From assembly GCF_014201095.1 (NCBI RefSeq), contig NZ_JACHDN010000001.1, forward strand, positions 1,426,001-1,490,000: 64,000 bases of DNA, in the 5' to 3' direction. Under the pieces are notes generated by a model, which worked only from the letters and a program-made list of their open reading frames with translations, was not told the DNA's origin and searched no databases. This document shows positions 42,896 through 50,274 of the stretch, one piece after another. The position numbers and the translations under genes were made by a program. This DNA is from Cellulomonas hominis. Its GTDB lineage: Bacteria > Actinomycetota > Actinomycetes > Actinomycetales > Cellulomonadaceae. Position 1 is the stretch's first letter. Each line of letters begins with the position of its first letter.

Positions 42896-45553
42896 TCAGA
42901 AGCCCTCCTCGACCTGCTCCTCCACCACGGTCGCGTCGAGCATCTGGGCGAGCAGCGGCACGCCGGACAGGCCCGAGGCGCCGATGTCCGGGTCGTCCAT
43001 CGACGGCTCGTCGTCCGCCCACGCGCTGCGGGCCGGCGCGGACCCCGCGGACGGACCGGCCGCCGCGGCCGCGCGGGCCGCGGCGCGGACGCGGTCGGCT
43101 CCGCTCGGGGCGGCCGGCGGCGGGGCCCACTCGTCGTCCGGGGGCTCCGGGGCGCCCGGGTCCTCGGGGTCGTCCCACGGCGGCGGGGGGCCGTCCGGGA
43201 CGGGCGGGGGCACGGTGCCGGCCGGGACGGCCCCGGGGCGGGGTGGCGCGGCGTCGGCGGGGGCGGCCGGTGCCGCGGCCCCCGGCGCGGCCGCGGTGCC
43301 GACGACCCGGTCCGACCCCGGCGACGCGCCGGCGGGCGCGTCGTCCCCCGGCCCGGGTGACGACTCGGACGCCTCGGCGGCTCGGGCGTCGCCGGTCGCG
43401 TCGGGGTCGTCGTCGCCCGACCCGTCCCCGGCGCCGGGGCCGCCGGGACGGCCGACCTGGTGCGGGGCGCGCGACGCCTCCGCCGGTGGGGCGGGCGCGT
43501 CGGACGGGCGCGGGGCGGGGGCGTCCCAGGACGCGGCGGCCTCGGCGGCCGAGGGGGCGCCGGTCCGGGCGGGCACCGGCGCGGGGCCGGCGGACGGCGC
43601 GGCCGCGCGCGGGGCGGGCGACCCGGCGCCGGCCAGCACCGGCTCCACCTTCACGGTGAACCCGAGGGTCTCCCGGACGGCCTGCTGCACGAGGTCCGCG
43701 TGGGAGCCGCCGCGGAACGCCGACGCGAGCCCCGGCGCGGAGAACCCGAGGCGCAGCGTCGTCGCGTCGAGCTCGACGACCTGCGCGTTCTGGCTGATGA
43801 GGACCCAGGTGGTCTTCTTCAGGCGGCTGAGGGTGTCGAGCACCTCGGGCCAGCGGCGGCGGAGCACCTCGGCGTCCCCGGCGGCGGAGGCGCCGGCGGG
43901 GCGGTCGAGCGGCGCGACCGGCGCGGCGACGGGGACGTCGTGCGCGGCGACCGGCTCGGGAGCGCGAACCGGCTCGGGAGCGCGAACCGGCTCGGGGGCG
44001 GGGGCCTGCGCCGGGGTCCCGGCACCGGCGGGCTCGCGCTCCTGCGGGGCCGCCGCGACCGGCGCGGGGGCGGCGTCGACCGCGCCGTCGTCCGGGGCCG
44101 CGTCGTCCGGGGCCTCGTCGTCCGGGGCCTCGTCCGGCGCCTCGCGTTCGGCGACGGCGTCGTCCGGGACCGCCTCCGCCACGGCCGGCGCGGCGGGCGC
44201 GGCGGGCGCGGCGGGCGCGGCGGGCGCGGCGGGCGCGGCGGGCGCGGCCACGGGCGCGGGGGCCGGAGCGGGCACTCCGGGCGCTGCCACGGGCGGCGTC
44301 TCCGGCGTCACCACCGCCACCCGCTCCACCGGCGCGGCCGGCGCGAACGCGGGCGCCGCCGCCGTGGCAGCCGGCGCGGCACCGGGCGCGACCCGCACGC
44401 CCTCCCGCTCCAGCCGGTCCAGCCGCGCACCGAGGCCTGCGGCGGAGTCGTCGAGCGCCGGCAGCAGCAGCCGCGCCATGAGCAGCTCGAGGTGCAGCCG
44501 CGGGGACGTCGCCCCGGTCATCTCGGTGAGCGCGGCGTTGACGAGGTCGGCGGAGCGGGACAGCTCGGCCCCGCCGAGGTGCGCGGCCTGGCTCTGCATC
44601 CGGGCGAGCTGGTCGCCGGGGACGTCGCGGAGCACCGCGGCGGCGGCGTCGCCGGAGGCGGACAGCACGATGAGGTCGCGCAGGCGCTCGAGCAGGTCCT
44701 CGACGAACCGGCGCGGCTCGTGGCCCGTCGAGATGACCCGCTCCACGACGCGGAACGCGCTGGCACCGTCCCGGACGGCGAGCGCCTCGACCAGGTCGTC
44801 GAGCAGGGAGGCGTGCGTGTAACCGAGCAGCGCGACCGCGTCCTCGTAGACGAGCCCCTGCGGCCCGGAGCCCGCGATGAGCTGGTCGAGCACGGAGAGG
44901 GAGTCGCGGACGGACCCGCCGCCGGCGCGCACGACGAGCGGCAGCACGCCGGACCCGACGGTGACGCCCTCGGTGCGGCAGAGCCGGTCGAGGTAGCCGA
45001 CCATGACGTCCGGCGGGACGAGCCGGAACGGGTAGTGGTGCGTGCGGGACCGGATGGTGCCGATGACCTTGTCGGGCTCGGTCGTCGCGAAGATGAACTT
45101 CACGTGCTCCGGCGGCTCCTCGACGATCTTGAGCAGCGCGTTGAAGCCCTGCGGCGACACCATGTGCGCCTCGTCGAGGATGAACACCTTGTACCGGTCG
45201 CGCGCGGGGGCGAACGTCGCGCGCTCGCGCAGGTCGCGGGCGTCGTCGACGCCGCCGTGGCTGGCCGCGTCGATCTCGACGACGTCGAGGCTGCCGGGGC
45301 CGCCGCGCGCGAGCTCGACGCAGGACTCGCACGTGCCGCACGGGGTGTCGGTCGGGCCCTGCGCGCAGTTGAGGCAGCGGGCGAGGATGCGGGCCGAGGT
45401 CGTCTTGCCGCAGCCGCGCGGGCCGGAGAACAGGTACGCGTGGTTCGTCTGCCCGGTGCGCAGCGCCTGGCGGAGCGGCGCGGTGACGTGGTCCTGCCCC
45501 ACGACCTCCGCGAAGGTCTCGGGCCGGTAGCGGCGGTACAGGGCTGTCGTCAC
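42896..45553 (-). CDS. dnaX: DNA polymerase III subunits gamma/tau
   Basis: An 885-residue clamp-loader subunit. The AAA+ domain (1-370) has Walker A GPRGCGKTTSARILARCLNC, a zinc module with four Cys around CAQGPTDTPCGTCESC, Walker B VFILDEAHMVS, and the sensor FIFATTEPDKV. The linker from about 430 is a very long Ala/Pro/Glu/Asp-rich tract with in-frame repeats: (AAP)x7 at 44187-44248 and PEPVRA x2 from 18-bp repeats at 43951-43986. The C-terminal tau region (AEVLRRRWPEVLDTLSRLKK) is intact. The GTG at 45553 gives the natural VTTALYRRYRPETF start. It is divergent from the met leader region. Confidence 0.96.
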   Translation of the reverse strand: MTTALYRRYRPETFAEVVGQDHVTAPLRQALRTGQTNHAYLFSGPRGCGKTTSARILARCLNCAQGPTDTPCGTCESCVELARGGPGSLDVVEIDAASHGGVDDARDLRERATFAPARDRYKVFILDEAHMVSPQGFNALLKIVEEPPEHVKFIFATTEPDKVIGTIRSRTHHYPFRLVPPDVMVGYLDRLCRTEGVTVGSGVLPLVVRAGGGSVRDSLSVLDQLIAGSGPQGLVYEDAVALLGYTHASLLDDLVEALAVRDGASAFRVVERVISTGHEPRRFVEDLLERLRDLIVLSASGDAAAAVLRDVPGDQLARMQSQAAHLGGAELSRSADLVNAALTEMTGATSPRLHLELLMARLLLPALDDSAAGLGARLDRLEREGVRVAPGAAPAATAAAPAFAPAAPVERVAVVTPETPPVAAPGVPAPAPAPVAAPAAPAAPAAPAAPAAPAAPAVAEAVPDDAVAEREAPDEAPDDEAPDDAAPDDGAVDAAPAPVAAAPQEREPAGAGTPAQAPAPEPVRAPEPVRAPEPVAAHDVPVAAPVAPLDRPAGASAAGDAEVLRRRWPEVLDTLSRLKKTTWVLISQNAQVVELDATTLRLGFSAPGLASAFRGGSHADLVQQAVRETLGFTVKVEPVLAGAGSPAPRAAAPSAGPAPVPARTGAPSAAEAAASWDAPAPRPSDAPAPPAEASRAPHQVGRPGGPGAGDGSGDDDPDATGDARAAEASESSPGPGDDAPAGASPGSDRVVGTAAAPGAAAPAAPADAAPPRPGAVPAGTVPPPVPDGPPPPWDDPEDPGAPEPPDDEWAPPPAAPSGADRVRAAARAAAAAGPSAGSAPARSAWADDEPSMDDPDIGASGLSGVPLLAQMLDATVVEEQVEEGF

Positions 45554-45717
45554 CCCCAGAACTCTAGAGGCGCGGACCGACACCCCGGGACGGTCCCGGC
45601 GACCCCCGTCGACACCTCGTCTCGCCATCCGAGCACGACGTTCCAATCTCCGAGACGCGTTGCTACGGTCGCTCCGCCACCGGGCGTCCTGCCCGGCCCG
45701 CACCCCAGGAGAGACAC

Positions 45718-45813
45718 GTGAGCACCCACGCCGGATCGCCGAGCCGCCCGCGCCGCATGCGCGCCGCGGACCGCCGCCGTGCGCTCGCCTGTCGCTGTAC
45801 CGCCGCGGCCTGA
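45718..45813 (+). CDS. Leader peptide 1 (uORF) upstream of the first metQ
   Basis: A 31-codon ORF starting GTG, MSTHAGSPSRPRRM..., ending RALACRCTAAA-stop. A TACGGT -10-like box lies at 45664-45669, and CAGGAGAG stands directly before the GTG. A 6-bp hairpin (CGCGGC/GCCGCG) encloses the stop codon. The Cys-Arg-Cys near the end and the shared MSTHA opening link it to the second leader at 47180. Cysteine-rich uORFs that attenuate sulfur genes are known in actinobacteria (Mycobacterium). Ribosome stalling at Cys codons when cysteine is low would fit a methionine/sulfur transport operon. No function outside regulation is expected. Confidence 0.65.
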   Translation: MSTHAGSPSRPRRMRAADRRRALACRCTAAA

Positions 45814-45931
45814 GCCGCGCTCCGGCGCCCCGCGACGACCCCGTCGCCTCCCGCGCGCCCGGCGGCCCCCGCGCCGCCACCCGCCGGCCCTCCCCGGGCC
45901 GCCGGCCCGCAGAACCACCCCGCGTCCCCCG

Positions 45932-46001
45932 CCGAGATCGGTGCCTCCCACCGAGATCGGTCGCCCCACGCACCGATCTCGGTCCGAACCACCGATCTCG
46001 G
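45932..46001. repeat. Nested inverted repeat, four copies of an ACCGAGATCGG core
   Basis: Two CCGAGATCGGT copies (45932, 45951) are followed by two reverse-complement ACCGATCTCGG copies (45972, 45991), so that a 30-base arm (45932-45961) faces a 30-base arm (45972-46001) across a 10-base loop. The two arms pair over 23 of 30 bases, and each core is itself nearly palindromic. It lies between leader peptide 1 and the metQ1 ribosome site, 60 bases before the ATG. Confidence 0.85.
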
Positions 46002-46060
46002 CGCAGCGGGACGGGACCCGGGGGCACGACCCCCCAGCCGCACACCCGGAAGGCACCACC

Positions 46061-46978
46061 ATGAAGCGCAAGCTGTCCGCCGCGATCGCCGCGATCCTCG
46101 CCACCGCGACCCTCGCCGCGTGCTCGTCCGGGGGTGACTCGCCGGGCGCGGGGGACGCCACCTCGACCGCCGACGCCGACAACCGCGTCACGGTCCGCGT
46201 CGGGGTCACCGACAAGGCCCAGGAGTACTGGACGACCTTCACCGACCTCGCCGCGGAGGAGGGCATCGACGTCGAGCTGGTGAACTTCACCGACTACACG
46301 CAGCCCAACCCGATCCTCAGCTCGGGCGACCTGGAGCTCAACCAGTTCCAGCACCTGCTCTACCTGGCGAACTACAACGTGGCGTCGGACGACGACCTGG
46401 AGCCCATCGGCTCGACCGCGATCTACCAGCTCGGCCTCTACACCACCAAGGGCTACGCGTCGCCGGACGACATCCCCGAGGGCGCCGAGATCGCCATCCC
46501 GAACGACGTGGTGAACCAGGCGCGCGCGCTGCTCGTCCTGCAGTCCGCCGGGCTGATCACCCTCACGGACGGCGGCAACGCGTTCTCGACGCCGGCGGAG
46601 ATCGACGAGGCCGCCTCCCGCGTGAAGGTGGTCCCGGTGGACGCGAACCAGACCAGCGTGCAGCTGCAGAGCCTGGACGCCGCGGTCATCAACAACAACT
46701 TCGCGACGGACGCCGGCATCGACCCGACCACCGCGATCTACTCCGACCTGGAGGACACCGACACGGCCCGCCCGTACCTGAACATCTGGGTGGCCCGCGC
46801 CGAGGACAAGGACAACCCGGTCTACGCGCAGCTGATCGAGATCTACCACTCGAAGGAGGTCACGGACCAGCTGCTCGAGGAGAACGGCGGCACCGCCGTG
46901 GTCGAGGACGTGCCGGCCGACGAGCTGCAGTCCGACCTGGCCGACCTCGAGGACCTGGTCCGCGAGTCCGCCGCCTGA
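46061..46978 (+). CDS. metQ: MetQ/NlpA family substrate-binding lipoprotein (copy 1)
   Basis: A 305-residue lipoprotein. The signal peptide ends in the lipobox TLAACSSGG (Cys21). The mature part has the MetQ-type layout: EYWTTFTDLAAEEGIDVELV, LNQFQHLLYLANYN, YTTKGYASPDDIPEGAEIAI and PNDVVNQARALLVLQSAGLI, plus the C-terminal ARAEDKDNPVYAQLIEIY. It binds methionine or a related sulfur compound outside the membrane and passes it to MetNI. It is about 70% identical to copy 2 by eye, which is immediately downstream. It is separated from copy 2 by a strong terminator and a second leader peptide, so the two are separate transcripts. The ATG follows GGAAGGCACC. Confidence 0.92.
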   Translation: MKRKLSAAIAAILATATLAACSSGGDSPGAGDATSTADADNRVTVRVGVTDKAQEYWTTFTDLAAEEGIDVELVNFTDYTQPNPILSSGDLELNQFQHLLYLANYNVASDDDLEPIGSTAIYQLGLYTTKGYASPDDIPEGAEIAIPNDVVNQARALLVLQSAGLITLTDGGNAFSTPAEIDEAASRVKVVPVDANQTSVQLQSLDAAVINNNFATDAGIDPTTAIYSDLEDTDTARPYLNIWVARAEDKDNPVYAQLIEIYHSKEVTDQLLEENGGTAVVEDVPADELQSDLADLEDLVRESAA

Positions 46979-46984
46979 GCCGCA

Positions 46985-47035
46985 CCGCACGCGACCGCGC
47001 CCGCTCCCCCGAGGGGCGGGCGCGGTCGCGTGCGG
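46985..47035 (+). terminator. 20-bp perfect hairpin after metQ1
   Basis: CCGCACGCGACCGCGCCCGC (46985-47004) pairs perfectly with 47016-47035, and the loop TCCCCCGAGGG can itself close. It begins 7 bases after the metQ1 stop and should end that transcript before the second leader's promoter. Confidence 0.88.
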
Positions 47036-47179
47036 GTGCGGGTGCGCGACCGCGTGCGGGGTGCGAGCGGGGGTGGCACGGTGGGCCCAGGCCGGGCGCT
47101 GAGACCCGGGGACACGGCTTCCCGGACGGGTGCTAGGGTCGCCGGCGTCCGCCCCCACCCAGGGACAGGAGTCGAGCAC

Positions 47180-47278
47180 GTGAGCACCCACGCCGCTTCC
47201 GAGCACACCGCGCCGTCGATGCGCGTCATGGCCGGGGCGACCTGCGGGCTCATGTGCTGTCGTCAGCGAATGTGCTGA
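47180..47278 (+). CDS. Leader peptide 2 (uORF) upstream of the second metQ
   Basis: A 32-codon ORF starting GTG. It opens MSTHAASEHTAPSMRVM and ends CGLMCCRQRMC-stop, with four Cys and two Met codons in the last eleven. TAGGGT (47134-47139) is the -10-like box, and ACAGGAG stands before the GTG. A perfect 7-bp stem, CGTCAGC/GCTGACG (47261-47280), covers the last codons and stop. It parallels leader 1 in start motif, distance to the metQ gene (about 250 bases) and a hairpin over the stop codon. Attenuation by Cys/Met supply is the likely role. Confidence 0.7.
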   Translation: MSTHAASEHTAPSMRVMAGATCGLMCCRQRMC

Positions 47279-47535
47279 CGCTGCGATCCCGCAGCACGGC
47301 CCTCCCGCGGCGGACCCGCCGCCCGGCTCCCCTGCTCCCCGCGAGCACCCCGCCGGGCCACCCCGGTCCTCCCAGGTCCTGACGCCCGACGGCTCCGTCG
47401 CCGGGCCGGGGGACGCCGCCGGACGGCCCCCGGCGCGGCACCACCGCCGCCACCCGCACCGCACGGCGGTCCCACCGGACCGCACGGGCCCGCACCGGCA
47501 CGACCGCCGGGCCCGCGACCTGGAAGGCAAGCACC

Positions 47536-48435
47536 ATGAAGCGCAGACTGACCGCCGCGATCGCCGCCCTCTCGCTGGGCGCGCTGGCCGCGTGCTCCGG
47601 CGGCGGCGAGCCGTCGTCCCCCACGTCGGCGGACCCGGACAACCCGGTGTCCGTGAAGATCGGCGTCGCCGACATCGCCCAGGAGTACTGGACGACCTTC
47701 ACCGACCTCGCGGCGGAGGAGGGCATCGACGTCGAGCTGGTGAACTTCACCGACTACCAGCAGCCGAACCCGGCGCTCAGCAACGGCCAGCTCGACCTCA
47801 ACCAGTTCCAGCACCTGCTGTTCCTCGCGGACTACAACGTCAACGCCGACGACGACCTCGCGCCCATCGGCAGCACGCTGATCTACCAGCTCGCGCTCTA
47901 CACGACGAAGGGCTACACCTCCCCGGAGGAGATCCCGGACGGCGCGGAGATCGCGATCCCGAACGACGCCACCAACCAGGCGCGGGCCCTGCTCGTGCTG
48001 CAGTCGGCCGGCCTGATCTCGCTGACCGGCGGCGGCAACGCGCTGTCCACCCCGGCGGAGATCGACGAGGCCGCCTCCCGCGTGACGGTCGTGCCGGTCG
48101 ACGCCAACCAGACCGCGGTGCAGCTGCAGAGCCTGGACGGCGCGGTCATCAACAACACCTTCGCCGCGGACGCCGGGCTCGACCCGACCGAGGCGATCTT
48201 CTCCGACCTGGACGACCCCGACCAGGCGCGCCCGTACGTGAACGTGTGGGTGGCCCGCGCCGAGGACAAGGACAACCCGGTGTACGCGCAGCTGGTCGAG
48301 ATCTACCAGCGCGACGAGGTCATCGGGCAGCTCGAGGACGAGAACAAGGGCACGGCGGTCAAGCCGGACCTCTCGCCCGAGGAGCTGCAGACCAGCCTCA
48401 CCGAGCTCGAGGACCTGGTCCGCGAGAACTCCTGA
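47536..48435 (+). CDS. metQ: MetQ/NlpA family substrate-binding lipoprotein (copy 2)
   Basis: A 299-residue lipoprotein whose lipobox is ALAACSGGG. It shares EYWTTFTDLAAEEGIDVELV and the ARAEDKDNPVYAQL tail with copy 1. The N-terminal spacer is shorter, and the C-terminal 40 residues differ most. It is encoded 80 bases upstream of metN in the same direction, with an imperfect stem in the gap that may let lipoprotein be made in excess of the transporter. ATG follows AAGGCAAGCACC. Different substrate preference from copy 1 cannot be judged by sequence. Confidence 0.92.
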   Translation: MKRRLTAAIAALSLGALAACSGGGEPSSPTSADPDNPVSVKIGVADIAQEYWTTFTDLAAEEGIDVELVNFTDYQQPNPALSNGQLDLNQFQHLLFLADYNVNADDDLAPIGSTLIYQLALYTTKGYTSPEEIPDGAEIAIPNDATNQARALLVLQSAGLISLTGGGNALSTPAEIDEAASRVTVVPVDANQTAVQLQSLDGAVINNTFAADAGLDPTEAIFSDLDDPDQARPYVNVWVARAEDKDNPVYAQLVEIYQRDEVIGQLEDENKGTAVKPDLSPEELQTSLTELEDLVRENS

Positions 48436-48444
48436 CCCGCCGCA

Positions 48445-48474
48445 GCGCCGGGCGGCCCGCGGGTCGCCCGGCGC
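48445..48474 (+). terminator. Partial terminator between metQ2 and metN
   Basis: GCGCCGGGCG (48445-48454) pairs with CGCCCGGCGC (48465-48474). With no U-tract and metN 40 bases further on, it more likely sets a lipoprotein:transporter ratio or stabilises the message than stops all transcription. Confidence 0.55.
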
Positions 48475-48514
48475 GGCACCCCGACCCCCACCCCCCACCC
48501 TGGACGGTGACCCG

Positions 48515-49585
48515 ATGACCGCGATGGTCTCCCTGCGCGACGTGTCGAAGGTGTTCGACGGGGCCAGCGGCCCCGTGCACGCCGTCGACGGCGTCTCGCT
48601 CGACATCGAGCGCGGCGACGTGTTCGGCGTGATCGGCTACTCCGGTGCCGGCAAGAGCACGCTGGTACGCCTGATCAACGCGCTGGAGTCGCCGACGTCC
48701 GGGGAGGTGGTGGTCGACGGGACCGCACTGACCGGGCTGCGGGAGCGCGGCCTGCGGCCCGCCCGCGCCGGGATCGGCTTCATCTTCCAGCAGTTCAACC
48801 TGCTGCGGTCCCGGACCGTCGCCGGCAACGTCGCGTACCCGCTGCGCGTCGCCGGGTGGCCGCGGGAGAAGCGCCAGGCCCGCGTCGCGGAGCTGCTCGA
48901 GTTCGTCGGGCTCTCCGACAAGGCCAAGCAGTACCCCGACCAGCTGTCGGGCGGCCAGAAGCAGCGCGTCGGCATCGCCCGCGCCCTGGCCACCTCCCCC
49001 GCTCTGCTGCTCGCCGACGAGGCCACCAGCGCGCTGGACCCCGAGACCACCAAGGACGTGCTCGACCTGCTGCGGCGCGTGAACCGCGAGCTCGGCGTCA
49101 CGATCGTGGTCATCACGCACGAGATGTCGGTCGTGTCCTACCTGTGCAACCGCGTCGCGGTGATGGAGCACGGCAAGGTCGTCGAGACCGGCGACGTCTA
49201 CCAGGTGTTCGCCCACCCGCAGGCCGAGATCACGCGCCGGTTCATCGGCGCCGCCCTGCACGACCGGCCCCGCGAGGACGTCGTCGCGCGGCTGCGCGGC
49301 CGCCACCCGGGCCGCATCGTCACGGTGGCGGTCCGGGAGACCGAGGGCCGGCCCGGCGTCGCGATCACCGAGCGGTTCCGCGCGCACCACGTCGACGGCA
49401 CGGTCGTGTTCGGCGGCATCACCGAGGTGAACGCCCGGCCGCTCGGCTCCCTCACCTTCGAGCTCACCGGCTCGGACGCCGACGTCGACGCGCTGATCGC
49501 CGACCTGCGGCAGCACACCGAGGTCGTCGAGCACACCGACGCCGGCGACCACGCCGGCCCGTCCACCGAGGGGGTGACCGCGTGA
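48515..49585 (+). CDS. metN: Methionine ABC transporter ATPase
   Basis: A 356-residue ABC ATPase: Walker A GYSGAGKSTLVRLINALES (about 44-52), signature LSGGQKQRVGIARALA, Walker B LLLADEATSALD, and H-loop VVITHEMSVV. The C-terminal NIL/ACT-like domain (residues about 265-345, VDGTVVFGGITEVNARPLGS) is the regulatory domain that binds L-methionine and inhibits transport. It ends 4 bases inside metI. Confidence 0.95.
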   Translation: MTAMVSLRDVSKVFDGASGPVHAVDGVSLDIERGDVFGVIGYSGAGKSTLVRLINALESPTSGEVVVDGTALTGLRERGLRPARAGIGFIFQQFNLLRSRTVAGNVAYPLRVAGWPREKRQARVAELLEFVGLSDKAKQYPDQLSGGQKQRVGIARALATSPALLLADEATSALDPETTKDVLDLLRRVNRELGVTIVVITHEMSVVSYLCNRVAVMEHGKVVETGDVYQVFAHPQAEITRRFIGAALHDRPREDVVARLRGRHPGRIVTVAVRETEGRPGVAITERFRAHHVDGTVVFGGITEVNARPLGSLTFELTGSDADVDALIADLRQHTEVVEHTDAGDHAGPSTEGVTA

Positions 49586-50247
49586 CCACCCCGAACGGCA
49601 CCTCCCTGTGGCCCGAGCTGTGGCAGGCGCTCGGCCAGACGCTGCAGATGGCGATCGCGGCGCTGGCGATCGGCGGGTTCTGCGGCCTGCTGCTCGGCCT
49701 GGCGCTCTACGTGACCCGGCGCGGGAACATCCTGCAGAACCGGCCCGTGTTCGCCGTGCTGAACGTGGCGGTCAACATCGTGCGGCCGATCCCGTTCATC
49801 ATCTTCATCACCGCGGTCCGGCCGCTCACCCAGGCGCTGACCGGGGCGTCCTACGGCGTCGAGGCCGCGATCCCCGCGCTGGCGATCATGGCGACGTTCG
49901 CGACCTCCCGGATCGTCGAGCAGAACCTTGTGGCGCTCGACCCCGGCGTCATCGAGGCGGCGCGGGCGATGGGCGCCGGGCCGCTGCGGATCATCGCGAC
50001 GGTGATCGTGCCCGAGACGCTCGGCCCGCTCATCCTCGGCTTCACGTTCCTGTTCGTCGGCATCGTCGACATGACGGCGGTCGCGGGCGCGATCGGCGCC
50101 GGCGGCCTGGGCGACTTCGCGATCGTCTACGGGTACCAGCGGTTCAACGACGTCGCGACGTGGACGGCGGTCGCGGTGATCGTCGTGATGGTGCAGCTCG
50201 CGCAGCTCCTGGGCAACTGGCTGGCCCGCAAGGTCCTGCGCCGCTGA
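49582..50247 (+). CDS. metI: Methionine ABC transporter permease
   Basis: A 221-residue permease with five or six helices and the EAA loop EAARAMGAGPLRIIATVIVP that contacts MetN. NIVRPIPFIIFITAVRPLTQ and GAIGAGGLGDFAIVYGYQRF are the family hallmarks. The GTG overlaps the metN stop. The operon ends in a convergent position with the GlcD-like gene, a short stem in the gap serving both. Confidence 0.95.
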   Translation: MTTPNGTSLWPELWQALGQTLQMAIAALAIGGFCGLLLGLALYVTRRGNILQNRPVFAVLNVAVNIVRPIPFIIFITAVRPLTQALTGASYGVEAAIPALAIMATFATSRIVEQNLVALDPGVIEAARAMGAGPLRIIATVIVPETLGPLILGFTFLFVGIVDMTAVAGAIGAGGLGDFAIVYGYQRFNDVATWTAVAVIVVMVQLAQLLGNWLARKVLRR

Positions 50248-50253
50248 CCCCGG

Positions 50254-50271
50254 CCGCGCCCGCCGGCGCGG
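50254..50271. terminator. Short bidirectional hairpin after metI
   Basis: CCGCGCC (50254-50260) pairs with GGCGCGG (50265-50271) around a CGCC loop, between convergent metI and the GlcD-like oxidase gene. Confidence 0.55.
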
Positions 50272-50274
50272 GGG

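Noticed and set aside
44187-44248. Short tandem repeat as a possible CRISPR array
   Set aside because: The 9-bp units have no spacers and lie inside dnaX in frame, coding for Ala-Ala-Pro.
42896-47530. A very long open frame continuing dnaX far upstream, across the met leader region
   Set aside because: No family support before the dnaX start at 45553; high GC keeps frames open by chance, and the region holds plus-strand met genes in another frame.
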